From assembly GCA_020060765.1 (NCBI GenBank), contig JAGUZQ010000121.1:19565-83564 (forward strand): 64,000 nt of DNA, written 5' to 3'. This DNA comes from Planctomycetota bacterium. Its GTDB lineage: Bacteria; Planctomycetota; SZUA-567. Position 1 is the first letter of the stretch. Each line of letters begins with the position of its first letter. The position numbers were made by a program, and so were the translations under genes. The notes below the pieces were generated by a model. The model saw only the letters and a program-made list of their open reading frames with translations. It had not been told where the DNA came from and did no database searches. Positions 34,912-44,769 of this stretch are shown here, in pieces.

Positions 34912-34996
34912 AAACTTTTTATCCCATCCGCGACAAAGATAAATACTTAAATGAAAATAGGTTAAAAATATATACCGTATTTCCTGTAGAAAGTTC

Positions 34997-35026
34997 TTGA
35001 CTTTTCCCCTCCTAAGCCCATAATAT
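34997..35026 (+). promoter_or_regulatory. Sigma-70-type promoter
   Basis: TTGACT and TAATAT are separated by 18 bp, in an AT-rich gap after the kinase-like PilZ gene. They lie about 35 bp before the ATG at 35062. It would drive the gene at 35062 and possibly the LPS operon that follows without a gap. Confidence 0.65.
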
Positions 35027-35061
35027 ACACTTAACCCTTTTTTGCTTTTCGGAGAAGACGC

Positions 35062-35700
35062 ATGAGCAAAGCCGCTATAAATCGCATTGACAAGCAGATG
35101 GAAAATCTTGATCCCGAATGCCTGCGCGCCCAGGTGTTGGCGTCCTTGAGGCAATTCCGTTCCTCCTGGGTGGAGCTGGGTCGGTTGTTGACTGATGTCG
35201 CTTACGGTGGCGACTACAAGGAATGGGGCTATGATGACTTTGAGGTCTATTGCGCCCGCGAACTGGGTCTGAAAAAGCCGACCGTGCAGAAACTGATGGT
35301 GAGTTACAATTATATGCGCTCCAACGAGCCTGACCGCCTGAAAGCCTATGACGAAGCAGGCGCAGGCGGAATGCCACCGGAAATTCCGGATTACCAGACT
35401 GTCGAACTGCTGCACCGCCTGCGCGAAAACGATTCGCTGGATGAAGAAACGAAAAACGATTTTCACCGCCGCGCCTTCACCGGCGAAGACGACGGGGATT
35501 TGCGCAAGGAATTGCGGGAAAATCTCCGCCCCGACGCAGGCGAGATCGACCAGGCCAATACGAACCGCAAAAAGGAATTGACCGACATCCTCCGTACCGC
35601 GCGTGCGCTCAGGCGTAAACTCGCCCACACCCGCGCGATTCCCGGCGGCCTCAAGGACCGGCTGGAGCAGATTCTGGTAGAACTGGAAGCGCTGGATTGA
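35062..35700 (+). CDS. Unknown protein, possibly DNA-binding, first gene of LPS operon
   Basis: A 212-residue soluble, mostly helical protein. A central stretch (YKEWGYDDFEVYCARELGLKKPTVQKLMVSYNYM) looks like a helix-turn-helix in which LKKPTVQKL is the recognition helix. A charged linker and a C-terminal coiled coil (DILRTARALRRKLAHTRAIPGGLKDRLEQILVELEAL) follow. GGAG lies about ten bases before the ATG. The stop overlaps the TTG start of the heptosyltransferase gene by 4 bp, so it is co-translated with the LPS genes. A regulatory role for the operon is possible but unproven. Confidence 0.7.
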   Translation: MSKAAINRIDKQMENLDPECLRAQVLASLRQFRSSWVELGRLLTDVAYGGDYKEWGYDDFEVYCARELGLKKPTVQKLMVSYNYMRSNEPDRLKAYDEAGAGGMPPEIPDYQTVELLHRLRENDSLDEETKNDFHRRAFTGEDDGDLRKELRENLRPDAGEIDQANTNRKKELTDILRTARALRRKLAHTRAIPGGLKDRLEQILVELEALD

Positions 35701-36737
35701 ACAACTCTCCCCGCATCCTGCTTGTCCGCCTGAGCGCCATCGGCGACGCGGTACACGGCCTGCCGGTTGCCTGCGTGCTGCGGCGGCGCTTCCCTTCCGC
35801 CTTTATCGGCTGGATCGTGGAAGGCAGAACCGCGGAAATTTTGCAGGGACACGAAGCGCTGGATAAAATCATTTCCGTGCCCCGGGGCTGGCTGAAAAAA
35901 CCGGATGAAATCCTGCGCGCGCGCCGGGAAATGCGGGACTGCGGCTTTGAGGTTGCGCTGGATTTGCAGGGTCTGACCAAAAGCGCGCTGGCCGCCTGGT
36001 TGTCGGGAGCGAAAAAAATCGTCGGTTTCGCCGGAGCCGATGCGCGCGAATTCAGCCGTTTTTTTTATACTGAAAAAATTCCGCCTGTCGCCGTGCATGT
36101 AGTCGACCGTAATTTGGAACTACTCCGGGCGCTGGGCGTGGAACAGATCACGCCGGAGGAGATCCGCTTCGCTCTGCCGCGAAATCAATCTGCGAAAACG
36201 AAGGTTGAGGCATGGCTCGAAGACAATAACTTCAGCGACAGTTTCGCGGCGCTGAATCCGGGCGCGGGCTGGGTGTCGAAATTATGGCCGCCGGAGCGAT
36301 ACGCCGAGGTCGCCAGTTACCTGTTTCAGAAACACAAACTGCGCTCGGTTATAGCCTGGGCTGGCGCGGAGGAACAGGGATGGGCAAAGGAAATCGCGGC
36401 AGCGTCGCCGGAAGCCTCAGTCGTGGCCTTGCCGACCAGCCTGCCGGAATTGATTGCGCTCTTGCGCCAGGCGCGGATTTTTGTAGGATCAGATACTGGT
36501 CCCCTGCATCTGGCGGCGGCGGTGGGTGTTCCGTGTGTTGGCATGTACGGCCCCGTCCCGGCGGAACGGAACGGACCCTACGGCGCGCAGCATGTCGCGT
36601 TGCAAAAAATGCGGGTGGAAGGCGGTAGCCGTAAGCGCCGGAACGCCCCGCCCGACGCGATGCTGGCCATTACCGCCAGCGACGTGTGCGAGGCGTGCGA
36701 CCGGATTTTGACAGACGAAACGAAAAGCGAATGCTGA
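35697..36737 (+). CDS. GT9 glycosyltransferase, LPS heptosyltransferase-like
   Basis: A 346-residue GT-B enzyme of family 9. The N-terminus RILLVRLSAIGDAVHGLPV is diagnostic, with the catalytic Asp of GD. WIVEGRTAEIL and DLQGLTKSALAAWL follow. The donor-side domain has LNPGAGWVSKLWPPERYAEVA and ARIFVGSDTGPLHLAAAVGVP. Such enzymes add heptose to the lipid A-Kdo core. The start is TTG at 35697, overlapping the previous stop (TTGA). Its stop is overlapped by lptF. The exact step (heptosyltransferase I or II) cannot be told. Confidence 0.9.
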   Translation: MNNSPRILLVRLSAIGDAVHGLPVACVLRRRFPSAFIGWIVEGRTAEILQGHEALDKIISVPRGWLKKPDEILRARREMRDCGFEVALDLQGLTKSALAAWLSGAKKIVGFAGADAREFSRFFYTEKIPPVAVHVVDRNLELLRALGVEQITPEEIRFALPRNQSAKTKVEAWLEDNNFSDSFAALNPGAGWVSKLWPPERYAEVASYLFQKHKLRSVIAWAGAEEQGWAKEIAAASPEASVVALPTSLPELIALLRQARIFVGSDTGPLHLAAAVGVPCVGMYGPVPAERNGPYGAQHVALQKMRVEGGSRKRRNAPPDAMLAITASDVCEACDRILTDETKSEC

Positions 36738-37948
36738 TAACCCTGCCATTATATGTCTTGCGCGAGCTGGGCAAAGCCTTGGTGCTGTGCCTGCTGGTGT
36801 ACGGTTTCCTGATGCTGGGGCTGGCGGCGGGGCAGATTATCCAGGACGGCGCCAGCGTCTTTACCCTGATTACGATTCTGCCGCGCCTGTTCCCGCTGGT
36901 CAGCCCCATGGTATTGCCGCTTACGATTATCACCGCGACGCTGATCTGTTACGGTCGACTTGCCGGCAGCAACGAATTCATTGCCGCGCAGGCGGGAGGA
37001 GTGCATCCGCTGTGGCTGGCTGCGCCCGCGCTGGCGGTGTCGATTATCGCCGCGACCGTGGCGGTGTATCTTAACGCCGACGTCCTCACCGCCGCGACCG
37101 CCAGCATCGAAAAATCTCTGGTAGAGGACACGACCAATATCCTGCAGAAACGCCTGTCCAAACCAGGCAGTTTCCTGTTCCACGACCTCGCCATCTGCCG
37201 CATGAAACGCGAGCACAACAAGGCCGGTATCGACATCACCCTCTTCGCCAGCGGCGCGGACGAACTGGACAAGAATCCCCGCTGGGATCCGGCCTATCCC
37301 CACCAGCGCGAGCGGATCATCGCTCTCGATCACGAGCCGATCACGCTGGAGCCGACTGGAAAATTTACTCCCGACGGCAAGGAGATGCTGTTTCTGAAAA
37401 GCAACCTGAAAGACGCACGACGTTATCAACTCGGGTCCAATGAGCAACAGGCGACCGCCGCCATGGCGCCTCCGCGCTATCCTTTTACGCCCGACACCAG
37501 TGGCAGCATCACTTCCAGCCGCATTTCCTACTGGGGTATCGGCAAGATCGTGAATGAACGCCGGGTATTGCACCGGAAGATTGATGACTTGAAACAGAAA
37601 ATAACGGATTTTCCCAAGGACGCGGCTGCCTACAAACAGGAAATCAAAAACGTCAAAAAAAGCATCAGCAAGCAGACCGGCGAACTGCATATGAAACTGG
37701 CTCTGAGTTTCGCCTGTATTGCCTTCGCCGTGGTGGCAATTCCGCTGGGGCTGCGGATGCGCGCCCAGAGCGCCACTATCGGTTTCGCTTACGGGGTAGG
37801 AATCGCGCTGTCGTTTTTCCTGGCGGTTAAGTTCTGCGAGATGCGCGTCAGGCAGGAATGGCTGGGCTGGTGGGCGATCTGGCTGCCCAATCTGGCGTTG
37901 CTGATTTTCGGGGCGGTCATGTGGTTCCGCAGCAGGAGGCTGGATTAG
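36731..37948 (+). CDS. lptF: LptF/LptG-family LPS export permease (first copy)
   Basis: About 405 residues from the ATG at 36731, overlapping the GT9 stop by 7 bp. Three N-terminal membrane helices (from LVLCLLVYGFLMLGLAAGQI) precede a large periplasmic beta-jellyroll region (about 120-300). Three C-terminal helices follow (LALSFACIAFAVVAIPLGLRM onward). This is the YjgP/YjgQ topology, in which the two permeases pair with the LptB ATPase to lift LPS out of the inner membrane. An internal coiled coil at about 280-315 (RVLHRKIDDLKQKITDF) is unusual. Adjacent to the second permease gene with no gap. Confidence 0.88.
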   Translation: MLITLPLYVLRELGKALVLCLLVYGFLMLGLAAGQIIQDGASVFTLITILPRLFPLVSPMVLPLTIITATLICYGRLAGSNEFIAAQAGGVHPLWLAAPALAVSIIAATVAVYLNADVLTAATASIEKSLVEDTTNILQKRLSKPGSFLFHDLAICRMKREHNKAGIDITLFASGADELDKNPRWDPAYPHQRERIIALDHEPITLEPTGKFTPDGKEMLFLKSNLKDARRYQLGSNEQQATAAMAPPRYPFTPDTSGSITSSRISYWGIGKIVNERRVLHRKIDDLKQKITDFPKDAAAYKQEIKNVKKSISKQTGELHMKLALSFACIAFAVVAIPLGLRMRAQSATIGFAYGVGIALSFFLAVKFCEMRVRQEWLGWWAIWLPNLALLIFGAVMWFRSRRLD

Positions 37949-39100
37949 ATGGAAAAATTCCGGCTCATGCCGAAGACCGACGCCTATTTCGCCCGGACGT
38001 TCATGAAATATTTCCTGTTGTGTTTCGTCTCGCTGCTGGCATTGGTGGTGGTGGGCGACCTGTTCCAGCGCGGCGACGAATTCGCCTATTTTTCGAAAAA
38101 AAGCGAGTACGGCAACTGGGCGGTGATTTACATCATTATCCAGTATTATCTCGTCTACGCGCCGCAACTGGTGCTGCGGTTCATGCTGCCGCTGGTGATG
38201 TTGCTGGCGGCGGTGATTACGGTCACTTCCTCGCTGGTGCATAATGAATATACAGTGCTGCGTTCGGCCGGGATTTCCATGCAGCGGGCGTTGCTGCCGG
38301 TGCTGGTGCCGGCGTTCCTGATCGGCATGGGTATTCACCTGACGCGCGACCTCTACCTGCCGTTCCTGGTAGGCAAAAGCCATGAGATTTCCACCACCAT
38401 CCGTCCCCGGAACGCCCGCCCGCTGTCGCTGGTGGTGCGCGACGGCAAGGAACTGCAATCAATTTCGATGGGCCACTTCGACGACGACGGCTATGCCCAC
38501 AATCTGCGGATCGAAGTCCGCGACCTGGAGAAACTCCAGCAGGGGCAGGACAGTTTCCAGGCTTACACCGCCCACGCCGCCGCGCTGAGGCCGCGGGGCA
38601 TGATCGATGTACCCGAGGGAGATACGCGGGAATTGCAATGGATGCCGACCGCCAGCCCGCGGCTGGTAAAATACGGTCGTTACGCCCGGTTTGAAACCAC
38701 GTGGGAGGAACCGATTCCGACCGTGATTACTCCCGCCATGCTGGAGCGGCAGGTGCTGGGCGAGGCGATCATGACGTGGGACGACCTGACGAAACTGGCT
38801 GACGATGAAATCGACGTGCGGTTGGAAATGCACCGCCGCCGCGCCGCGCCCTGGGCGGGAATGCTGCTGTCTTTGCTAGGGATCGTCGTAGCGCTGAAAC
38901 AGGCGCTGCGCGGCGGGCAGTCGGATTATATCAAGAACATCGTCAAAGCCATCCTGCTTTGCGCCGGTTATTACATCCTGAACGAAACTTTCGTTTCCTT
39001 TGGCCAATCAGAGACGCTGGGGCCGCTGCTGGCGGTGTGGATGCCGGTATTTATTATCGGCGGCTTTGGCGGTTATATCTATAAACACCTCGGCTGGTAG
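37949..39100 (+). CDS. lptG: LptF/LptG-family LPS export permease (second copy)
   Basis: A 383-residue permease with the same topology. It has helices at about 18-40, 55-80 and 95-125, a periplasmic domain at about 130-290 and three more helices to the C-terminus. TVLRSAGISMQRALLPVLVP is the conserved cytoplasmic coupling helix that contacts LptB. It starts at the base after the lptF stop. Having both permeases in tandem allows an LptFG heterodimer. Neither lptB nor lptA/C is in the window. Which of the two is F or G is assigned only by order. Confidence 0.87.
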   Translation: MEKFRLMPKTDAYFARTFMKYFLLCFVSLLALVVVGDLFQRGDEFAYFSKKSEYGNWAVIYIIIQYYLVYAPQLVLRFMLPLVMLLAAVITVTSSLVHNEYTVLRSAGISMQRALLPVLVPAFLIGMGIHLTRDLYLPFLVGKSHEISTTIRPRNARPLSLVVRDGKELQSISMGHFDDDGYAHNLRIEVRDLEKLQQGQDSFQAYTAHAAALRPRGMIDVPEGDTRELQWMPTASPRLVKYGRYARFETTWEEPIPTVITPAMLERQVLGEAIMTWDDLTKLADDEIDVRLEMHRRRAAPWAGMLLSLLGIVVALKQALRGGQSDYIKNIVKAILLCAGYYILNETFVSFGQSETLGPLLAVWMPVFIIGGFGGYIYKHLGW

Positions 39101-39110
39101 GAAAATTTCA

Positions 39111-39902
39111 ATGCCGAAACTGACTGTAATCATTCCCTGTAAAAACGAGGAGAAAAATCTCCGCGATTGCCTAGAAAGCGTCAAGTGGGCGGACGAGATT
39201 TTCGTCGTCGACAGCGGCTCGACCGATAAGACCCTCGAAATTGCGCGGGAATATACCGACCGGGTGGTTGAGCACGAATACGTCAACTCGGCTACGCAGA
39301 AAAACTGGGCTATTCCGCAGGCGACGCACGAATGGGTGATGGTGATCGACTGCGACGAGCGCGCCACGCCGGAACTGCAGCGGGAAATCCGGGAGCTGCT
39401 GCAAGGCAACCCACCGCTGGACGGTTATCGCATTAACCGCGACAATTATTTTTTCGGGGTGCGGATCCGGCACTGCGGCTGGGAAAGCGATTCGCCGCTG
39501 CGGCTGTGGAAACGCGACCTCGGCCGTTATGAAGACAAACACGTTCACGCCGATGTGATGGTTTCCACCGGCAAAGTCGGCAGGCTTTCCGGCCAGCTCG
39601 TTCATCATACTTACCGGTCGTTTGACGATTATCTGCGCACTTTCGGACAGTTCACCACCTGGGGCGCGCTCGATCTGCGCGACAAGGGCAGACAGGCAAC
39701 TTTCCTGAATCTCCTCGGACGGCCGCTTTTCCGTTTCTTCAAAATGTATGTTCTGAAACGCGGCTTTCTCGACGGCCTGCCGGGACTGATTCTGTGTACG
39801 CTTGCTAGTTTTAACGTCTTTATGAAATACGCCAAGCTCTGGATCATCCGCCGCGTCGAAGCCGGGGAGGAACGCATCGAAATCGGGAGGACTGAGTGGT
39901 GA
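39111..39902 (+). CDS. GT2 glycosyltransferase, WaaE/KdtX-like
   Basis: A 263-residue GT-A enzyme from the ATG at 39111 (AGGAAAATTTCA before it). The N-terminal LTVIIPCKNEEKNLRDCLESV, FVVDSGSTDKTLEIA and metal-binding VMVIDCDERATPEL are typical of the LPS core glucosyltransferase family (WaaE/KdtX, LpsC). The following GYRINRDNYFFGVRIRHCGWESDSPLRLW and HHTYRSFDDYL are conserved in that family. A hydrophobic C-terminal region (FFKMYVLKRGFLDGLPGLIL) anchors it to the membrane. It would add a sugar to the inner core. Confidence 0.9.
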   Translation: MPKLTVIIPCKNEEKNLRDCLESVKWADEIFVVDSGSTDKTLEIAREYTDRVVEHEYVNSATQKNWAIPQATHEWVMVIDCDERATPELQREIRELLQGNPPLDGYRINRDNYFFGVRIRHCGWESDSPLRLWKRDLGRYEDKHVHADVMVSTGKVGRLSGQLVHHTYRSFDDYLRTFGQFTTWGALDLRDKGRQATFLNLLGRPLFRFFKMYVLKRGFLDGLPGLILCTLASFNVFMKYAKLWIIRRVEAGEERIEIGRTEW

Positions 39903-41662
39903 GAGGCTTCCTGAAAATGGTCAGGCTGGTGCTGCCTTACCCGGTGCGTTTTGGCTGGTTTATCGTTTCCTGCGCGGTGCTGGCGGTGCTGGGCGGGATG
40001 ATGCCGCTGCTGGTGAAGACCCTGTTCTCCATTCTGGAGGAACGCACCCCTCCCGGATGGATTACTTCTTATTTCGGCGCGCATAGCGCCCGGCACGTCT
40101 ATTTCGCGCTGCTCTGCACGGCAATCGTGGTGTCGGGTTTGCAGATGCTGGCGCGTTTTCTGAACCGCTACCTGGAGGCGTGGCTGTCGCAGCGGGTGGT
40201 GTTGGACGCGCAGAACCGGCTGGCGGAAAAATTGCTGTCGATGGATATCGGTTTTTTCATGCGCGAAAGAACTGGCGAAATCATCAGCCGCATGTCTAAC
40301 GATCTGTTATTCCTGGGGCGCACTATCAAATTTGGCTCGACCTTCATTTCCGACCCGTTGCAGCTTATCGCTTACCTGGTGGCGATTTTCGTTATTTCCT
40401 GGAAGCTGGCTCTGCTGGGGTTGATTGGCGCGCCTCTGGGCGGATATCTGATGAGCGTGCTGTCGCGCAAGATGCGCAAGGCTTCCAAACGCGCGCAGGA
40501 AAAACGCGCCGACATCACCAGCGCCATGGTGCAATTTCTCGGCGGCATGAAAATCGTCAAGGCTTTCGCCTGCGAGGATTACGAAAGCCGTCAATTCCAG
40601 GGCGAGACGAAAAAGCTGTTTGGCGTAACCATGAAGCGCGAACAGGCGCGCGCCTGGATGCGCCCGGTGATGGAGTTCGTCAGTTCCGTAGGGATGCTGG
40701 CGGTGCTGGCGCTGGCGGGGGAATGGTATTTCAACGGCACCATCAAACTGAATGATCTCACCGGTTTCATCGCCGCGCTGATGATGATGTACAATCCCGC
40801 CAAGGAACTCAGCCGCTCCAACAGCGATCTGCAGGAAGCTTTGCCCGGCGCCGACCGGGTTTTCGCGCTGCTGGCGGTGGAGCCGAATATCGTGGAGGGT
40901 GAAAAAATCCTGTCGGGATCACCCGAAACCATCTGTTTTGAAAATATCGATTTCGCCTATTCCCCCGACGCGCCAGTGCTTAAAGACATCAATCTGGAAA
41001 TAAAACGCGGGGAATGCGTGGCGCTGGTGGGGCCGACGGGGTCAGGCAAAAGCACCATGACCAACCTGCTGCTGCGCTTTTACGATCCCGACCGCGGCCG
41101 CGTCGCCATTGACGGGACAGACATCCGCGATTACACCTTCAAAAGTCTGCGTTCGCGCATGGCGCTGGTAGGGCAGGATCCTTTCCTCTTTAACGGCACC
41201 ATCCGCGACAACATCGCCTACGGGCAGGCCGACGCCACGCAGGAAAAAATCGAAGCAGCCGCGAGCGCGGCCAATATTCACGACGACATCCTCTCCTTTC
41301 CCGACGGCTACGACACCATCGTGGGCGAACGGGGAACGAATCTTTCCGGCGGCCAGCGGCAGCGGGTCACGATCGCGCGCGCGTTGTACAAAAACGCGCC
41401 GCTGCTGATTCTGGATGAGGCCACCAGTTCCCTTGACAGCGTCAGCGAAAAACAGGTGCAGGCAGCGCTGGATCATCTGATGGCGGGTCGCACCAGCCTG
41501 GTAATCGCCCACCGGCTTTCGACTATCCGCCACGCCGACCGCATCGTGGTGCTGGAAAACGGGCGCATTACCGCGCAGGGCACCCACGAGGAATTGCTGG
41601 AACTTTCTCCTACTTACGCAAAACTGGTGCAACTGCAGAACGGCACTGGCGAGGAAAAATGA
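39896..41662 (+). CDS. msbA: MsbA-like lipid A-core flippase (ABC exporter)
   Basis: A 588-residue half-transporter. Six membrane helices in residues about 15-310 are followed by a nucleotide-binding domain. This has Walker A LVGPTGSGKSTM, Q-loop VGQDPFLF, signature LSGGQRQR, Walker B LLILDEATSSLD and the H-loop IAHRLST. The order and LPS context point to MsbA, which flips lipid A-core across the inner membrane for LptFG to collect. The start is one of two GTG codons (39896 or 39899) behind GGGAGG; both overlap the GT2 stop. Its stop overlaps the next gene (ATGA). Confidence 0.9.
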   Translation: MVRGFLKMVRLVLPYPVRFGWFIVSCAVLAVLGGMMPLLVKTLFSILEERTPPGWITSYFGAHSARHVYFALLCTAIVVSGLQMLARFLNRYLEAWLSQRVVLDAQNRLAEKLLSMDIGFFMRERTGEIISRMSNDLLFLGRTIKFGSTFISDPLQLIAYLVAIFVISWKLALLGLIGAPLGGYLMSVLSRKMRKASKRAQEKRADITSAMVQFLGGMKIVKAFACEDYESRQFQGETKKLFGVTMKREQARAWMRPVMEFVSSVGMLAVLALAGEWYFNGTIKLNDLTGFIAALMMMYNPAKELSRSNSDLQEALPGADRVFALLAVEPNIVEGEKILSGSPETICFENIDFAYSPDAPVLKDINLEIKRGECVALVGPTGSGKSTMTNLLLRFYDPDRGRVAIDGTDIRDYTFKSLRSRMALVGQDPFLFNGTIRDNIAYGQADATQEKIEAAASAANIHDDILSFPDGYDTIVGERGTNLSGGQRQRVTIARALYKNAPLLILDEATSSLDSVSEKQVQAALDHLMAGRTSLVIAHRLSTIRHADRIVVLENGRITAQGTHEELLELSPTYAKLVQLQNGTGEEK

Positions 41663-42759
41663 AGGCTCTGACCATTCTCCAGGTCTGCTCCATCAAGGGG
41701 CGCGGCGGCACCGGTTACATGGCCGGACATATCTGCCGCCTGCTGCATGAAAAAGGACACCGCGTGCTGCTGGCGGCGTGCGAGGGTTCCAAGGTCGGGG
41801 AACGGATGCGAGGCACCGGGGTGGAAATCGTGTCTGGCGTCAAACTCCGGCGCGGTTTTCATCCGCTGGATTTATGGAACGATGTGCGCCTGTTGCGGCA
41901 GATCATAAAACAGGAAAACGTTGATATCGTTCATGCGTGGCATTCGATTGAATACTGGACCTGCGCGCTGGCGGCGCGGGGAACGCAGGCGAAACTCGCC
42001 CGCACGCGCGGACTGGTCACGCCGCCTTCGCCGCATTTTTTCAACCGGCTGTTGCATGATCGAACAGCGGCGGTGTTTGCGACATGCAAAAAAATCGAAG
42101 ACAATTACCGCGCCGCCGGATTTGGCATGGACAATGTTTTCCGTCTCGACGACGGGGTGGATGTAGCAAGATTCCGCCCCGGTCTCGACCGGATGACGGT
42201 GAGAAATGAAGTCGGGATTCCGGCAGATGCGCCAGTCGTCGCCTGTGTCGGCCGGCTGGAACCGATAAAAAATCAGGCGACATTACTGGTGGCACTGACG
42301 AAGATCCCGCAATTGCACGCGTTGCTGGCGGGCGACGGTTCGCTGCGGGAAGAGTTGGAGCAACAGGCGGAAAGTCTGGGCGTGGGTAATCGTGTGCATT
42401 TTCTCGGCGTACGTAGCGATGTGGAACTGGTGCTGGCGTCAGCGGATATTTTCGTCCTGTGCAGCATCGGCTCCGAAGGCTCCAGCCGGGGTACACTGGA
42501 AGCGATGGCGGCGGGACTGCCCTGTGTAACTGCAAACGTGGGAATGCTGCCTGATATCATCCAACCGGAACAGACCGGTTTTCTTTTCGCGCCAAAAGAT
42601 GTTGAAACACTGGCAAAACATCTGCGGTATCTGCTGGAAAATCCGGACAGGCGCGCGGAAATCGGGCGTAAAGTTTGTGAATTGGCGCGGGAAAGATTCT
42701 CCGAAGCGGTGATGTCCGATAATATCGCACAGATCTATCGCCGGATCACTGAAGAATGA
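41659..42759 (+). CDS. GT4 glycosyltransferase, LPS assembly operon
   Basis: A 366-residue GT-B enzyme. The N-terminus LTILQVCSIKGRGGTGYMAGHI has the Gly-rich acceptor loop. The donor domain shows VACVGRLEPIKNQATLL, LLAGDGSLREELEQQAESLG and GSEGSSRGTLEAMAAGLPCV, the last with the E-x7-E motif. It is the last gene of the operon that starts at 35062. A retaining transferase adding an outer-core or inner-core hexose is likely. A G+C-rich palindrome (CGCGCCACCGGTGGCGCG, 42831-42848) lies 72 bp past the stop, without a T-run. Confidence 0.9.
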   Translation: MKALTILQVCSIKGRGGTGYMAGHICRLLHEKGHRVLLAACEGSKVGERMRGTGVEIVSGVKLRRGFHPLDLWNDVRLLRQIIKQENVDIVHAWHSIEYWTCALAARGTQAKLARTRGLVTPPSPHFFNRLLHDRTAAVFATCKKIEDNYRAAGFGMDNVFRLDDGVDVARFRPGLDRMTVRNEVGIPADAPVVACVGRLEPIKNQATLLVALTKIPQLHALLAGDGSLREELEQQAESLGVGNRVHFLGVRSDVELVLASADIFVLCSIGSEGSSRGTLEAMAAGLPCVTANVGMLPDIIQPEQTGFLFAPKDVETLAKHLRYLLENPDRRAEIGRKVCELARERFSEAVMSDNIAQIYRRITEE

Positions 42760-42898
42760 AACTGACAAAAAACGGGAATTGTTGCCGATATGCGAAAATT
42801 TTGCCGATATATTTAATGTATTGTCGCGTTCCGCGCCACCGGTGGCGCGAGGATAAGAATAATTATGATCGCAGTTTTGCATAGGAGTATCACAACCC

Positions 42899-44737
42899 AT
42901 GCGGAAAGTCACTAATTTATCGCGGGATCTAGCCTTACTTCTGGCGCTGCTGCTGTTTTCCGCCGGATTCCTCCGGGCAGAGGACGAAGCCGAGGAAACC
43001 TTTACCCGCGCCCCCGCGCCGCGCCTGGAACAACCGGAGCAAGGCGTTCTGCCCTTTTGGGAAATCGGCCTGGCGGGGTTGAAAATCCAGACTCCCCGGC
43101 CTTTTGTCGTGCCTTCGGAGAGCGGGGAACCGACTTATTTCTGGTACTGGACTTACAGTTTTACCGCCAAGACCAATCTGGAAAGGCTGCGTGATTATCT
43201 CAAGCAGCAAATGCCTAACGTCCAGGAAAGCGCGCAGGAACAGTATGAAAATCATCTGGCGAAACTGGAAAAAACCATTTCCCAGACCAAAATGCTGAAA
43301 GACCTTGCCATCGTCATGCACACCGACACCGGCCAGATTATTCCCGACACTTCCAGCACGGCAGTACGCAACATGCTGGAAAAGCATCTGCGCCAGGAAC
43401 TGATGACCTCAACGGAATTGGCGGCAAAGGTATTGAAGGAAGACGAGATAATCAACGCAGTGGCAATTTTCCCCGCGCTTGCGCCCGAGGTGAAGAAATT
43501 CGAAATCCGCGTGTACGGCCTGGGCAAGCGTTTTGTCCCCAAGTACGAACCCGGCAAGCTGATGTACGTCAACAACGTGTTCGATTCCACTCTCGTCCGG
43601 GCGCTGCGCTACAGCTACAGTAAGACAGGCGGCGGGCAGGACGATTTTCTTGATCCGATCGATCTGGAATCAAAGATAGCGTCATGGGTCTGGATCTGGC
43701 CGCCGCAGGTGGTGGCCGGTCACGCCAGAAAAATCGATATTGAACGCGCTCCCTACGAAAAAGAACAGCCCGGCCTGATCCGGCAATACCGCTATATCCC
43801 ATACAAAATCCACAACAACACTTCCGAGCCCCAGCCGTTTGAGGTAATCTCCGCCGGGCTGGCCGTCAAGACCGAATGGCAGGGAGAAAGGATTCTCTTC
43901 CGCATGACCGATATCGGCGAGGCCGACGATTTTTGGAAAACGCAAGTGATGCGCAAGATCAAGGAACAGGTCGAGTCCGGCGAGGAAGCGACACTGGTCA
44001 ATGAAGTTGAGCGTCCCGGCGTCGGAGCCGAAGGCGAAGCGGTCGAGGCCGACCTCAAGGCCAAAGCCGATATTTATCCAGTCGGCAAGGAGCGACATTT
44101 CCGCGGCGTAATCGCGCCCGAGGATATCGTAAAGGGTTTGATCATAATCCGCTGGGGTTTGGACGATATCGAGGCGGTCGTCGATGATATTGTCGCGAAG
44201 TTGCGGATAAAAAGCATGGTGCTGGGCAAGGACGAGGAGCCACAGGGCGAGTTGTTGAAGGCTTACGAGGCACTGCGTACCCCGGTGTCGGAAGACACAA
44301 AAAAGTGGCAGCGCACTCCCGAACCGCCGAAGGAACAGGTAATTGAGGTTATACTTAAAGTCGCGCAGGAAGACTTGGACAAGAATTATGCCGACAATAA
44401 CCAGCCGACTGATGATGAGAAACGTCGTTACGGTGAAAAACTCGGGCCGCTGGGACACTTGCTGAACATTCTGGCTGATGAAAGAGTCACCTTGCGGATG
44501 AACGGCGACCCCGACGCAAACCCGCCCAAACTCGGTGGCAACATCGACGTGTTCTTTGAAGTGAAGTGGGACGGTGTCTGCGACAGCGCCACCTTCCCCT
44601 CCAACTTCAAGCGCCAACTGCCGACAAAGAGTGCCGCTTACAAGGAAATGCAGGAAAACGCCGACGTCGACTTCACCAATCGCAAGAACAATACTGATGA
44701 CGGCGGAGAAGAAGAAGACAAGGGCGAGGAAGAATAA
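42899..44737 (+). CDS. Exported protein of unknown function
   Basis: A 612-residue protein with an N-terminal signal (LALLLALLLFSAGFLRAEDEAEE). The mature protein would lie in the periplasm or outside the cell. It has no recognised domain. Stretches rich in aromatic residues alternate with charged helices. Residues about 570-612 end in a Glu/Asp-rich acidic tail (DDGGEEEDKGEEE). The segment VEIRVYGLGKRFVPKYEPGKLMYV-like (about 195-225) and RHFRGVIAPEDIVKGLIIIRW look beta-rich. It stands alone between the LPS operon and a terminator. No catalytic motif was seen. Confidence 0.7.
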   Translation: MRKVTNLSRDLALLLALLLFSAGFLRAEDEAEETFTRAPAPRLEQPEQGVLPFWEIGLAGLKIQTPRPFVVPSESGEPTYFWYWTYSFTAKTNLERLRDYLKQQMPNVQESAQEQYENHLAKLEKTISQTKMLKDLAIVMHTDTGQIIPDTSSTAVRNMLEKHLRQELMTSTELAAKVLKEDEIINAVAIFPALAPEVKKFEIRVYGLGKRFVPKYEPGKLMYVNNVFDSTLVRALRYSYSKTGGGQDDFLDPIDLESKIASWVWIWPPQVVAGHARKIDIERAPYEKEQPGLIRQYRYIPYKIHNNTSEPQPFEVISAGLAVKTEWQGERILFRMTDIGEADDFWKTQVMRKIKEQVESGEEATLVNEVERPGVGAEGEAVEADLKAKADIYPVGKERHFRGVIAPEDIVKGLIIIRWGLDDIEAVVDDIVAKLRIKSMVLGKDEEPQGELLKAYEALRTPVSEDTKKWQRTPEPPKEQVIEVILKVAQEDLDKNYADNNQPTDDEKRRYGEKLGPLGHLLNILADERVTLRMNGDPDANPPKLGGNIDVFFEVKWDGVCDSATFPSNFKRQLPTKSAAYKEMQENADVDFTNRKNNTDDGGEEEDKGEEE

Positions 44738-44769
44738 GCGGAATAACCAGGCGCATCTCCGGAAACTCA

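Noticed and set aside
33583..35628. Minus-strand open frame of 681 codons
   Set aside because: It lies opposite the kinase-like PilZ gene and the gene at 35062, crosses their gap, and shows no recognisable sequence; an antisense shadow.
36749..38458. Minus-strand open frame of 569 codons, rich in His, Gln and Arg
   Set aside because: It is antisense to lptF and lptG, whose membrane topology and gene order are clear.
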